From Brevundimonas sp. AJA228-03 (GTDB lineage: Bacteria > Pseudomonadota > Alphaproteobacteria > Caulobacterales > Caulobacteraceae): 64,000 bases of DNA. Below the pieces are notes generated by a model. That model was given only the letters and a program-made list of their open reading frames with translations, had not been told where the DNA came from and searched no databases. The translations under genes and the position numbers were made by a program. Where the stretch lies: contig NZ_CP059297.1 in NCBI RefSeq assembly GCF_017795885.1, positions 1,617,001 through 1,681,000 of the forward strand. The letters are read 5' to 3'. Shown here piece after piece: positions 27,354 to 36,160 of this stretch. Numbering within the stretch: the stretch's first letter is position 1; every line of letters starts with the position of its first letter.

Positions 27354-28412
27354 ATGAGCACAGGCTTGCAGATCGGCGATGTGACGATCCCCGGACGGGT
27401 GCTGATGGCTCCCATGACCGGCGTCACCGATCTGCCGTTCCGCCAGCTCGCCTGTCGACTGGGCGCCGTCTATGTCGCCACCGAAATGGTGGCCGCGGCC
27501 GAGCTGGCCCGCGCCCGGCCTGATGTCGTGCGGCGCGCGGCCGTCGGCGATGGCCTGCCGTTGACGGTCATCCAGCTGGTCGGCCGCGATCCGGCCGCGA
27601 TGGCGCAGGGCGCGCGCATGGCCGAGGCGGCGGGGGCCGATATCGTCGATCTGAACTTCGGCTGTCCGGCCAAGGAGGTCACGGGCTCGGCCTCGGGCTC
27701 GGCCCTGATGCGGACCCCGGACCTTGCCGGGCGGATCATGGCGGCGGTGGTCGCCGCGACCTCGCGGCCGGTCACGGTCAAGATGCGGCTGGGCTGGGAC
27801 GACGACAGCCGCAATGCGCCGGAACTGGCGGCGCGCGCGGAGGCTCTCGGCGTGAAGGCGGTCACCGTCCACGGCCGGACCCGCCAGCAGTTCTACACCG
27901 GCCACGCCGACTGGGATGCCATTGCGGCGGTGAAGCGCGCCGTGGCCATCCCCGTCATCGTCAACGGGGATATCGTCACGGCCGGGCAGGCGCGCGAGGC
28001 GCTGGACAGGTCGGGGGCCGACGGCCTGATGCTGGGACGGGGCGTCTATGGTCGTCCCTGGCTGGCGGCTCACCTGGAGCGCGCCCTTGCCGACGGCACC
28101 GTCCTGCACGAACCCGACCGCAACGAGCGGTTCGCGATCGTCGTCGATCATCTGCATGCTTCCATCGCCTTCTATGGCGCCGGGCTGGGCCTGAAGATGT
28201 TCCGCAAGCATCTCGGCTGGTACGTCGAGCAGGCTCCCTGGCCCGCCTCGCCCGAGGATCGGCGCGCCGCGAAAGGCCAGATCTGCCGCCTTGATGACCC
28301 GAACGCGGTCGCAGGGTCGCTGGCGGCCCTGTGGGGCGTGAGGCTTCCGAAGCATTTCCGCAACGACGCTGTTGAAATTTCGCCACAGGTAGTTGAAGCT
28401 GTCGTGATATGA
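27354..28412 (+). CDS. dusB: tRNA-dihydrouridine synthase DusB (NifR3)
   Basis: A 352-residue FMN-dependent dihydrouridine synthase. The TIM barrel begins 'VLMAPMTGVTDLPFRQL', with the catalytic cysteine in 'LNFGCPAKEVTG', the substrate motif 'TVHGRTRQQFYTG', and the phosphate-binding 'VNGDIVTAG' and 'GLMLGRGVYGRPW'. It reduces uridine in the tRNA D-loop. I start at 'MSTGLQIG' rather than an ATG 12 codons upstream. As 'nifR3' it classically heads the alphaproteobacterial ntr operon; here its stop overlaps the ntrY start (ATGA), and ntrBC is absent. Confidence 0.93.
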   Translation: MSTGLQIGDVTIPGRVLMAPMTGVTDLPFRQLACRLGAVYVATEMVAAAELARARPDVVRRAAVGDGLPLTVIQLVGRDPAAMAQGARMAEAAGADIVDLNFGCPAKEVTGSASGSALMRTPDLAGRIMAAVVAATSRPVTVKMRLGWDDDSRNAPELAARAEALGVKAVTVHGRTRQQFYTGHADWDAIAAVKRAVAIPVIVNGDIVTAGQAREALDRSGADGLMLGRGVYGRPWLAAHLERALADGTVLHEPDRNERFAIVVDHLHASIAFYGAGLGLKMFRKHLGWYVEQAPWPASPEDRRAAKGQICRLDDPNAVAGSLAALWGVRLPKHFRNDAVEISPQVVEAVVI

Positions 28413-30670
28413 GCGACACACAGGTCCAGACCGGCGCGACAGAAGGCGAGCCATCCCTCTGGGGAAGGCTGGAGGCCGGACCGATGCGCGCGGCGTTCGG
28501 CGCGGCCTATGCCCTGGCCTTTCTGATCGCCGGTGCCGCGATCTGGCTGGTCGCCGTCGCGCCGGGCGCGGCCGCCGGAGATGACGCCCGCGCCACGGCC
28601 AGCCGCGCGGTCCTCTACATCCTCATCGCCAACCTGGTTTTGATCGGCGGCCTCGGTGCCGTGATCGGCAGCCGTGTGCTGCGCCTGTCGCAGCGCCGGG
28701 CGGACGATCCGGGCGCGCGCCTGCATCTTCGGTTCGTGACGCTGTTTTCACTGGTGGCGGTGGTCCCGGCCGTACTGATCGCCCTGGTGTTCGGACTGCT
28801 GGTCAATCGCGGGGTGGACCAATGGTTCAGCCAGAACGTCCGCTCGGCTGTGGAGAATGGAGCCACGATCGGGCGGGCCTATGTCGACGATGTCGGTGGC
28901 GGCTTGACCCGCGATCTCAACACCATGGCCATCGAACTCGGCGGGGTGCGGGATGTGTTCGGCAACCGCATCCAGTTCTCCGGCGCCCTGACGCAGATTG
29001 CCGAGTTCTTCGGCTATCCGGCGGTCTATATCCTGAACGGAGAGGGTCAGGTGCTGGCGCGCGGCGAACTGCCCGGCGCACCCGCCTACGTCGCGCCCCC
29101 GCGCGAGGTGTTCGAAACCGCCGCCGAGGGTCAGGAGGTTCCTGTCACGGTCACGGAGCATCCCGACACCGTCCGCGCCGTCTATCCCTTGCCCGACTAT
29201 GGCGACGCCTATCTGTATGTCGTCCGGCCCCTGGCCCCCGGCATCGTCGCCCGGATGCGCAATGGCGAGGAGTCGATCCAGGCCTATCGGGTCGCGGAGG
29301 AAAGCCGTGCCCGGCTGCAGGCCGCCTTCGCCCTCAGCTATCTGGAAACGGCGCTGCTGGTCCTGGTCGGCGCGGTCTGGCTCGGCATGTCGGCGGCCAG
29401 CGCGATTTCGGCCCCCATTGGACGGCTGGTGAAGGCGGCCGATCAGGTGGCTGCGGGCGACCTGTCCGCCCGCGTCGAGGCCGACGGCGCACCCGGCGAA
29501 ATCGCCACCCTGTCTCGCGCCTTCAATCGCATGACCGGCGACCTCCAGGCCCAGCAGGCCGCCCTGAAGACCGCCAGCGACGAGGCCCAGGATCGAAGCC
29601 GCTTCATCGAGACCGTGCTGTCGGGCGTCAGCGCGGGCGTCATCGGCCTGGACAGGCGCGGCCGGATTTCCGCGATCAACGACAGCGCCTTGCAGCTGCT
29701 TTCGATCTCCGAGGTTGAGGTTCGCGGACAGGGTCTGGCCGACGTGGCGCCCGAGCTCGGCGAACTGGTGCGGCGGGTCGAGGCCCACATCGAGGAAGAT
29801 ATCGACGTCTCGCGCGAGGGCGAGATGCGCCGCCTGCGCGTCCGGATCGAGGGCGGCGTGGGCGGCGAGATGGTGCTGACCTTCGACGACATCACCCGGC
29901 TGGTCACGGCCCAGCGCAATGCCGCCTGGCGCGATGTCGCCCGCCGCATCGCGCACGAGATCAAGAACCCCCTGACCCCGATCCAGCTATCGGCCGAGCG
30001 GCTGAAGCGTAAATTCCGCCCCGCCATCACCGAGGATGTCGAAGTCTTCGACCGCTGCACCGACACCATCATCCGCCAGGTCGGTGACATCGGCCGGATG
30101 GTGGACGAGTTCTCGTCCTTCGCCCGAATGCCCGCGCCGCGCTTCACCAACGAGAACCCGGCAGAGCTGTTGCGCGAAGCCGTCTTCGCCCAGCGCGTCG
30201 CGGCGCCCGACATGGTCGTCGAACTGATCGAACCTCTGCCCAGGGCGAAGATGAAGGCCGACGGCCGGATGGTCGGTCAGGCCCTCGCCAACATCCTGAA
30301 GAACGCCGGAGAGGCCGTCGCGGCGCGCCGCCTGGGCACCCCCGCCAACGAGGACGACGTGGCCATCAGCGCGCGGCTGGAGATCGAGAACGGCATCGCG
30401 ACCTTCATCATCGAGGACGCCGGCAAGGGCCTGCCCGTCCGCGACCGCGACCGCCTGACCGAGCCCTATGTCACGACGCGCGAGAAGGGCACCGGCCTCG
30501 GTCTCGCGATCGTCAAGCGCATTTGCGAGGACCACGGCGGCGACCTGAAACTGTCAGATGCCGACACCTTGGGCGGTGCGAAAATCTGTCTGATCTTTCC
30601 CCTCATCCCCACCGGCAAAGCCGACCGCGCGCCGGAGCCGCAAAGCTCCCGCACGCTGGCGGCCGAATAG
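28409..30670 (+). CDS. ntrY: Nitrogen regulation sensor histidine kinase NtrY
   Basis: A 753-residue membrane sensor kinase. Two closely spaced N-terminal helices (about 25-85) and a third near 105-130 are followed by a periplasmic domain of about 180 residues, a membrane helix near 310-330, HAMP (about 330-385, 'SAPIGRLVKAADQVAAGDL'), PAS (about 400-490), and the HisKA box with His516 in 'ARRIAHEIKNPLTPIQLSAE'. The ATPase domain has 'NILKNAGEAV' and 'EKGTGLGLAIVKRI'. It phosphorylates NtrX. Coupled by ATGA to dusB and followed by ntrX after nine bases. Confidence 0.95.
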   Translation: MSDTQVQTGATEGEPSLWGRLEAGPMRAAFGAAYALAFLIAGAAIWLVAVAPGAAAGDDARATASRAVLYILIANLVLIGGLGAVIGSRVLRLSQRRADDPGARLHLRFVTLFSLVAVVPAVLIALVFGLLVNRGVDQWFSQNVRSAVENGATIGRAYVDDVGGGLTRDLNTMAIELGGVRDVFGNRIQFSGALTQIAEFFGYPAVYILNGEGQVLARGELPGAPAYVAPPREVFETAAEGQEVPVTVTEHPDTVRAVYPLPDYGDAYLYVVRPLAPGIVARMRNGEESIQAYRVAEESRARLQAAFALSYLETALLVLVGAVWLGMSAASAISAPIGRLVKAADQVAAGDLSARVEADGAPGEIATLSRAFNRMTGDLQAQQAALKTASDEAQDRSRFIETVLSGVSAGVIGLDRRGRISAINDSALQLLSISEVEVRGQGLADVAPELGELVRRVEAHIEEDIDVSREGEMRRLRVRIEGGVGGEMVLTFDDITRLVTAQRNAAWRDVARRIAHEIKNPLTPIQLSAERLKRKFRPAITEDVEVFDRCTDTIIRQVGDIGRMVDEFSSFARMPAPRFTNENPAELLREAVFAQRVAAPDMVVELIEPLPRAKMKADGRMVGQALANILKNAGEAVAARRLGTPANEDDVAISARLEIENGIATFIIEDAGKGLPVRDRDRLTEPYVTTREKGTGLGLAIVKRICEDHGGDLKLSDADTLGGAKICLIFPLIPTGKADRAPEPQSSRTLAAE

Positions 30671-30679
30671 CGAGGCGAT

Positions 30680-32086
30680 ATGCGTTCCAACGGTGCTGAC
30701 ATCCTGGTCGTCGACGACGAGGCCGACATCCGCGACCTGGTCTCCGGCCTGCTGGAAGACGAGGGACATTCCGTGCGCTGCGCGTCCAGTTCGGAGGAAG
30801 CCCTGGCCGGCATCCGGGCCCGCAAGCCCAGCCTGATCGTGCTGGACATCTGGATGCAGGGCGGGGGCATGGACGGGCTGGAGCTGCTCGACCTGGTCAA
30901 GACTCTGGACGCCGACCTGCCGGTCGTCATGATCTCGGGGCACGGCAATATCGAGACGGCCGTCAGCGCCCTGAAGCGCGGGGCCTATGATTTCATCGAG
31001 AAGCCCTTCAAGTCCGACCGGCTGGTGGTGGTCATCGAGCGCGCCCTGGAGGCGGCCTCGCTGAAGCGCGAGAACCGCCGTCTGCGGGGGATCGCGATGA
31101 CGCCGACGGGGCTGATCGGTCGCTCCGCTGCGGCCCAGGTCCTGCGCACGACCATCACCAAGGTCGCCCCCGCCAACAGCCGCGTCCTGATCTCCGGTCC
31201 GCCCGGCTCGGGCAAGGAACTGGTCGCGCGCCAGATTCACGAGGCCAGTCCGCGGGCGAAGAGCGAGTTCGTCGCCATCTCCGCCGCCGGCATGACGCCC
31301 GAGCGGCTGGACCTGGAGCTGTTCGGCGAGGAGGGCCACGACGGCCGCCCGCGCAAGATCGGGGTGTTCGAGCGCGCCCACAACGGCACCCTCTATCTGG
31401 ACGATGTCGGCGACATGCCGCGCGAGAGCCAGAGCCGCATCCTGCGCGTGCTGGTCGAGCAGCGTTTCCGCCGCGTCGGCGGCGAACAGGACGTGCAGGT
31501 CGATGTCCGCGTCGTCACCTCGACCTCGCGCGACCTGAAGATCGAGATCACCGAGGGCCGCTTCCGCGAGGACCTGTTCCACCGCCTGAACGTCGTCCCG
31601 ATCCGCGTCCCGCCGCTGTCGGAACGCCGCGAGGACATCGCCGAACTGGTCGAATATTTCATCGAAACGCTGAGCACGTCCCAGGGGCTGCCGCGCCGAC
31701 GCCTGGGCGACGACGCCATCGCCGTGCTGCAGGTCCATCCCTGGCCCGGCAATGTCCGCCAGCTGCGCAACAACGTCGAACGCCTGCTGATTCTGGCCAC
31801 CGGCGACCTGAACGACCCGATCTCGGCCGATATGCTGCCCCAGGAAGTGGCATCGACCGGCAGCTCCGGCATGGGCACCGAGCGCACCATCGCCCTGCCG
31901 CTGCGCGAGGCGCGCGAGGTGTTCGAGCGCGAATACCTGGCCGCCCAGATCATGCGGTTCGGGGGCAATATTTCGCGCACCGCCGCCTTCATCGGCATGG
32001 AGCGGTCGGCGCTGCACAGGAAGCTGAAGTCGCTGGGCGTCTCGCCCTCGCGCGGCGGCGAAGACGAAGACGGGAGCATCGACTGA
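30680..32086 (+). CDS. ntrX: Nitrogen regulation response regulator NtrX
   Basis: A 468-residue response regulator. The receiver domain (1-120) has Asp56 in 'LIVLDIWMQGGG'; the AAA+ domain has Walker A 'GPPGSGKE' (about 173-180), Walker B 'GTLYLDDVGDMP' and the R-finger region; the C-terminus has a Fis-type HTH ('NISRTAAFIGMERSALHRKL'). The L1-loop GAFTGA that contacts sigma-54 is missing: after 'LELFG' comes 'EEGHDGRPRKIG', so it probably does not activate sigma-54 promoters. NtrYX systems affect nitrogen, redox and envelope responses. The last base overlaps the dat ATG. Confidence 0.95.
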   Translation: MRSNGADILVVDDEADIRDLVSGLLEDEGHSVRCASSSEEALAGIRARKPSLIVLDIWMQGGGMDGLELLDLVKTLDADLPVVMISGHGNIETAVSALKRGAYDFIEKPFKSDRLVVVIERALEAASLKRENRRLRGIAMTPTGLIGRSAAAQVLRTTITKVAPANSRVLISGPPGSGKELVARQIHEASPRAKSEFVAISAAGMTPERLDLELFGEEGHDGRPRKIGVFERAHNGTLYLDDVGDMPRESQSRILRVLVEQRFRRVGGEQDVQVDVRVVTSTSRDLKIEITEGRFREDLFHRLNVVPIRVPPLSERREDIAELVEYFIETLSTSQGLPRRRLGDDAIAVLQVHPWPGNVRQLRNNVERLLILATGDLNDPISADMLPQEVASTGSSGMGTERTIALPLREAREVFEREYLAAQIMRFGGNISRTAAFIGMERSALHRKLKSLGVSPSRGGEDEDGSID

Positions 32087-32949
32087 TGTCGCGGGTCGCC
32101 TATGTGAACGGGGTCTATCAGCGCCACGCGGAGGCGACGATCCATGTCGAGGATCGCGGCTTCCAGTTCGCCGACGGCGTCTATGAGGTCTGGTCCGTCT
32201 TCGGCGGCCGGATGGCCGATTTCGAGGGCCACATGACCCGGCTGCACCGCAGCCTCAACGAACTGCGCATCGACATTCCGATGACGCCCGAGGCCCTGAC
32301 CCGTGTGCTCAAGGAGACCATCCGTCGGAACCGCGTCCGCGACGGCATCGTCTATCTGCAGGTCACGCGCGGCACGGCGCGGCGCGACCACCCGTTCCCG
32401 GCCCCCGGCACCCCGCCCAGCGTGGTGGTGACGTCGAAATCCATCCCCTTCGCCCGCTCCCAGGCCCAGGCCGCAAAGGGGGTCGCCGTCGTCACCCACC
32501 CGGACATCCGCTGGGGCCGTTGCGACATCAAGACGGTCGGTCTCCTGCCCAACGTCCTGGCCAAACAGGCCGCGCGCGACAAGGGGGCCTATGAGGCCTG
32601 GATGGTCGACGAGATGGGTCTGGTCACCGAGGGCTCCTCGACCAATGCCTGGATCGTCGACAAGGCCGGAAAGCTGCGCACCCGCGACACCCAGGCCAAC
32701 ATCCTGAAGGGCATCACCCGCACCGCCATCATGGCCATGATCGAGGCCGAGGGCATCGAGCTGGACGAACGCCCCTTCAGCGTCGACGAGGCCAAGGAGG
32801 CCCGGGAAGCCTTCTTCACCGCCGCCGGGGCCTTCGTCATGCCCGCCATCTCGATCGACGGCGTGAAGATCGGCGACGGCAAACCCGGCCCGATCGCGAC
32901 GAAACTGCGCGCCCGCTACCTTGAAGAGGCGAAACGCGAGGCCATCTAG
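32086..32949 (+). CDS. dat: D-amino acid aminotransferase (class IV PLP)
   Basis: A 287-residue fold-type IV aminotransferase. It begins 'VAYVNGVYQRHAEATIHVED' and has the PLP-lysine, Lys149, in 'WGRCDIKTVGLLPNVLAKQ', followed by 'EGSSTNAWIVD'. The pattern 'RGFQFADGVYEVW' with 'VTRGTARRDH' fits D-alanine/D-amino acid transaminase better than branched-chain transaminase. It would interconvert D-Ala and D-Glu with 2-oxo acids for peptidoglycan. It shares one base with ntrX and is a regular member of this operon in alphaproteobacteria. Confidence 0.9.
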   Translation: MSRVAYVNGVYQRHAEATIHVEDRGFQFADGVYEVWSVFGGRMADFEGHMTRLHRSLNELRIDIPMTPEALTRVLKETIRRNRVRDGIVYLQVTRGTARRDHPFPAPGTPPSVVVTSKSIPFARSQAQAAKGVAVVTHPDIRWGRCDIKTVGLLPNVLAKQAARDKGAYEAWMVDEMGLVTEGSSTNAWIVDKAGKLRTRDTQANILKGITRTAIMAMIEAEGIELDERPFSVDEAKEAREAFFTAAGAFVMPAISIDGVKIGDGKPGPIATKLRARYLEEAKREAI

Positions 32950-33059
32950 ATGTTGCGACGCGGCAACTGCGTCGTCTAGGCTGACAAGGCCGGGCTCAAC
33001 CGGCCCCGCGTTCCTCCCCCCGAGCGCGGCGAACAACAAAAGAACAGGACAAACCTGCC

Positions 33060-33305
33060 ATGTCGCAAGACAAGCGTCAGAACCTTCAGGACACCTTCCT
33101 CAACTCGGTCCGCAAGACCAAGACCCCCCTGACCATCTTCCTGGTCAATGGCGTCAAGCTGCAGGGCATCGTGACCTGGTTCGACAATTTCTGCGTGCTG
33201 CTGCGTCGCGACGGGCAGTCCCAGCTCGTCTACAAGCACGCCATTTCCACCATCATGCCGTCCGCGCCCGTGCAACTGTACGAGCCGGACGCCGACGAGG
33301 ACTGA
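33060..33305 (+). CDS. hfq: RNA chaperone Hfq
   Basis: An 81-residue Hfq. The Sm1 motif ('[20 protein letters not shown]'), '[18 protein letters not shown]' and the Sm2 Lys-His motif 'YKHAISTI' are all present; the C-terminal tail is short and acidic as in other alphaproteobacteria. The hexamer pairs small RNAs with mRNAs. The order hfq-hflX is conserved. About 110 bases separate it from dat, so it probably has its own promoter. Confidence 0.98.
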   Translation: MSQDKRQNLQDTFLNSVRKTKTPLTIFLVNGVKLQGIVTWFDNFCVLLRRDGQSQLVYKHAISTIMPSAPVQLYEPDADED

Positions 33306-33309
33306 GTTC

Positions 33310-33428
33310 AGTGGCGAGTGGCGAGTGACGAGTGACGAACGAAAGTGATGCGCTGACGCCGGCTCGTAACTACATGCGGTTCTGAGCGATTTACGCCCTT
33401 CGACACTCGCCACTCACCACTCGCCACT
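33310..33428. repeat. Inverted array of GAGTGGC-type heptamers between hfq and hflX
   Basis: A 25-base left arm (33310-33334), made of repeats of GTGGCGA/GTGACGA, is complementary at 23 of 25 positions to a right arm at 33404-33428 (CACTCGCCACTC repeats). The 69-base spacer shows no gene. The transcript would form a large stem-loop just after hfq and immediately before hflX. Confidence 0.8.
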
Positions 33429-33438
33429 CCGAGACGCC

Positions 33439-34749
33439 TTGACCTCCAGACTCATCGACCATTCCGTGCCGCTCATCCGGGCGGTCGTCATCCATCCCGA
33501 CATGGGCGAGCGATCGTCCCGACCGGCACAGGAACGGCTCGAGGAGGCCTCGGGCCTCGCCCGCGCGCTGGACCTCGACGTCCGCGCCGAGGAGGTCGTG
33601 CGCCTGCGCAAGACCACGCCCGCGACCCTGTTCGGCACCGGCAAGGTCGAGGAACTGGCCGCCCTGATCCGCGCCGCCGAGGCCGAGGCCGCCGTCGTCG
33701 ACGACGACCTCACGCCCGTCCAGCAGCGCAATCTGGAAAAGGAATGGGACTGCAAGGTCATCGACCGCACCGGTCTGATCCTCGAGATCTTCGGCCGTCG
33801 CGCGCGGACGAAGGAGGGCCGGCTGCAGGTCGAACTGGCCCGGCTCGACTATGAGAAATCCCGCCTCGTCCGCACCTGGACCCACCTGGAGCGCCAGCGC
33901 GGCGGCACCGGCTCGACCGGCGGTCCCGGCGAGACCCAGATCGAGCTCGACCGCCGCCTGATCGCCGACCGCATCGTCAAGCTGAAGGGCGAACTGGAAG
34001 AGGTCCGCCGCACCCGCGGCCTGCACCGGAAACAGAGGAAGAAGGCCCCGTTCCCCGCGGTCGCCCTGGTCGGCTACACCAATGCCGGCAAGTCGACCCT
34101 GTTCAACCGGCTGACGGGGTCGGAGGTGCTGGCCAAGGACCTGCTGTTCGCCACCCTCGACACCACCCAGCGCACCATCCGCCTGCCGCAGGGCCGCCCC
34201 GCCATCATCGCCGACACCGTGGGCTTCATCTCCGACCTGCCGCACGAACTGGTCGAGAGCTTCCGCGCGACCCTGGAAGAGGTGGGCGAGGCCGACCTGA
34301 TCCTGCACGTCCGCGACATCGCCTCGGCCGACACGGCGGCCCAGGCGAAGGACGTCGAGGACGTCCTGAAACAGATCGAACAACCCCCCAATCCTGATGG
34401 AACGGCGAAACCCCGCCGCATCCTCGAGGTCTGGAACAAGACCGACCTGCTGGACCCCGAGACCCGTGAGGCCTTTGAGGGCCAGGCCGCCCGCTCCGGC
34501 AACACGGCGGTCGCCGTCTCCGCCTGGACCGGGCAGGGGATCGAGACCCTGCGCCAGGCCATCACCGACCTGATCGACGACGACCCCGAGACGGAACTGG
34601 TCCTGCAGCCCTCACAGGGCGAGGCCCTGGCCTGGCTGTATGAGCACGGGCGGGTGACGGCGCGCGACACGGACGATCAGGGTCGGATGCGGCTGACCGT
34701 CCGGCTGGACCCGCAGGCGATGGGGCGGTTCGAGCGGCAGTTCGGCTAA
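33439..34749 (+). CDS. hflX: Ribosome-rescue GTPase HflX
   Basis: A 436-residue HflX. The N-terminal domain starts 'LIRAVVIHPDMG' and has the family marks 'VDDDLTPVQQRNLEKEWD' and 'DRTGLILEIFGRRA', followed by the glycine-rich 'GGTGSTGGPGETQIELDRR', then the G domain with G1 'GYTNAGKS' (about 212-219), G3 'DTVGFISDLPHELVESF' and G4 'NKTD'. HflX splits stalled ribosomes, especially under heat stress. The best start is TTG at 33439; the first ATG would remove a conserved strand. Part of its 3' end is repeated in broken form at 36161-36303. Confidence 0.93.
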   Translation: MTSRLIDHSVPLIRAVVIHPDMGERSSRPAQERLEEASGLARALDLDVRAEEVVRLRKTTPATLFGTGKVEELAALIRAAEAEAAVVDDDLTPVQQRNLEKEWDCKVIDRTGLILEIFGRRARTKEGRLQVELARLDYEKSRLVRTWTHLERQRGGTGSTGGPGETQIELDRRLIADRIVKLKGELEEVRRTRGLHRKQRKKAPFPAVALVGYTNAGKSTLFNRLTGSEVLAKDLLFATLDTTQRTIRLPQGRPAIIADTVGFISDLPHELVESFRATLEEVGEADLILHVRDIASADTAAQAKDVEDVLKQIEQPPNPDGTAKPRRILEVWNKTDLLDPETREAFEGQAARSGNTAVAVSAWTGQGIETLRQAITDLIDDDPETELVLQPSQGEALAWLYEHGRVTARDTDDQGRMRLTVRLDPQAMGRFERQFG

Positions 34750-34871
34750 GGCGTCAGGCCAGGACGACCGCCCTTGTCATCCCGGCCGCAGCGAAGCTTG
34801 TCATCCCGGCCGCAGCGAAGCGGAGAGCCGGGACGGCAGCCAACGGACACCCTTGACGCCCGGACGGCCCG
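34699..34871 (+). repeat. Direct repeat, left copy (hflX 3' end plus downstream DNA)
   Basis: Bases 34699-34871 (last 51 bases of hflX and about 120 beyond) recur at 36253-36402 with scattered differences. The left copy has an extra tandem 24-base unit (CTTGTCATCCCGGCCGCAGC and following bases, twice at about 34772-34820). The two copies bracket the HxlR-SnoaL cassette. Confidence 0.8.
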
Positions 34872-34895
34872 AGTCGGCCGTCAGGCTCCAGACGT

Positions 34896-35276
34896 TCAGG
34901 AAACCCTTTCATCCGCGTCGTACCGGTTCCTCGCGGCTTGCACGGCCGCGTGGTGGTTCGTAGCCCAGGTCACCAGCGGGATAATCCGGCTCAACAGATC
35001 GCCCCCCATCGGTGTGAGCTGGTAGCGGACCTCTATCGGGGAGCCGGGGACGACCTCACGCCTGACGTAGCCATCGCGCTCCAGCGCTCGCAGGTTTTCG
35101 GTGAGTACACGTTGGGAAATGTCGCCAATCAGCCGTTTGATGGCCGAGAATCTCTGCGGTCCGTCCTCAAGGGCGAGCAAGATCAGCGAACTCCATTTGC
35201 CCGTCACTGTGACGAGAATGGCCCGCACGGGGCAGAGCCCGCTTTCCTCTTCGGCTTGGACGGTAATGGGAAGCAT
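34896..35276 (-). CDS. HxlR-family winged-helix regulator
   Basis: A 126-residue HxlR/MarR-type DNA-binding protein. It shows the family N-terminal cysteine in 'SGLCPVRAIL', the 'TGKWSSLILLALEDGPQRF' helix, and the wing 'LTENLRALERDGYVRREVVP' followed by 'VRYQLTPMGGDLL'. HxlR proteins usually repress or activate a divergent target in response to thiol-reactive or electrophilic signals. It is divergent from a SnoaL-like gene across 90 bases that hold overlapping promoters and a 6-7-6 inverted repeat, and is probably autoregulated. The cassette is flanked by a duplicated piece of hflX, pointing to insertion. Confidence 0.9.
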   Translation of the reverse strand: MLPITVQAEEESGLCPVRAILVTVTGKWSSLILLALEDGPQRFSAIKRLIGDISQRVLTENLRALERDGYVRREVVPGSPIEVRYQLTPMGGDLLSRIIPLVTWATNHHAAVQAARNRYDADERVS

Positions 35277-35300
35277 ACCAGGTTCCTTTTCGGTGCGTTA

Positions 35301-35338
35301 TTGACACCAATTATAGCGATTGGTTCAATATCTCAATA
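35301..35338. promoter_or_regulatory. Divergent promoters with HxlR operator candidate
   Basis: Plus strand: TTGACA (35301-35306), 17 bases, then TTCAAT (35324-35329). Minus strand: TATAAT (complement of 35310-35315) with a TTGAGA-like -35 15 bases away. A perfect inverted repeat ACCAAT-7-ATTGGT (35306-35324) sits between the plus-strand -35 and -10 and overlaps the minus-strand -10, a good place for one dimer to control both genes. Confidence 0.65.
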
Positions 35339-35366
35339 TAACGGCATTCGAGCCAAAGGATAATCA

Positions 35367-36137
35367 ATGACGCCGAAAGAAATTATTATTCGCGCTATGC
35401 GCGCTATTTTCACAGACTTCGACGTTGAGGTAGCCCGGTCTCTCGTGGCGGAAGACTACAAACATCAAGGTGTCCCCGTTCCCAAGGGAGCCGCTCCTAT
35501 TCTCGCTATCATCCCGGCTCTGCAAACGAGCGGAATCAAGCTCTCAATCCATCGGGTGATCGAGGAAGGCGACATGGTTGCCTTGCACGTCACCTATGAG
35601 CACGCCCAGGCCCTCGGAAGCGACACCCTTGTCGGGTTCGATGTCTTCCGGGTCGCCGACGGGCGCGTGATCGAGCATTGTGACACCCTTCAGCCCCTTG
35701 TCACCGAGACGGTGTCCGGGAACGGGATGACGGACGGCCCGACGGAGATTGTCGACCGCGACAAAACTCAGGAAAACAAGGCTCTGGTCGAACGCTTCGT
35801 TCGGGATGTGCTCCAGGGCGCGGCTCCCGAGACGGTGACGTCCTATATCTCGACCACCTCCTATACGCAGCACAATCCCGGTGTCGGCGACGGCCTCGAA
35901 GGTCTCGGCGCGGCGATGGCGGCCTTTGCGGCGGCGGGCAAGGCCATGAAGTATGAGCGCACACCGATCGTCGTGGCCGAAGGCAATTTCGTCTTCACCG
36001 CCTCGGAGGGCCTGCTCGGAAGCACGCCCACGGCCTTCTTCGATCTTTTCAGACTGTCGGATGGCTTGATCGTCGAGCATTGGGACGCGATCGGACCCAT
36101 CCCCGAGAAAAAGCCGTCCGGCAGCGACCGGGCCTGA
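35367..36137 (+). CDS. Double SnoaL-like (NTF2-fold) domain protein
   Basis: A 256-residue protein made of two NTF2/SnoaL-like halves: about 1-115 ('GVPVPKGAAPILAIIPAL', 'FDVFRVADGRVIEHCDTLQ') and about 130-256 ('QHNPGVGDGLEGLGAAMAAF', 'FDLFRLSDGLIVEHWDAIG'). The conserved 'F-D-x-F-R-x-x-D-G-x-I-V-E-H-x-D' strand occurs in both halves. Such proteins act as cyclases, isomerases or detoxification proteins; the ligand is unknown. The first 120 bases of the gene are clearly richer in A/T than the surroundings, which supports horizontal acquisition together with the HxlR gene. Confidence 0.82.
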   Translation: MTPKEIIIRAMRAIFTDFDVEVARSLVAEDYKHQGVPVPKGAAPILAIIPALQTSGIKLSIHRVIEEGDMVALHVTYEHAQALGSDTLVGFDVFRVADGRVIEHCDTLQPLVTETVSGNGMTDGPTEIVDRDKTQENKALVERFVRDVLQGAAPETVTSYISTTSYTQHNPGVGDGLEGLGAAMAAFAAAGKAMKYERTPIVVAEGNFVFTASEGLLGSTPTAFFDLFRLSDGLIVEHWDAIGPIPEKKPSGSDRA

Positions 36138-36160
36138 TCCGGGCCGCCTGCCTGTCTGGC

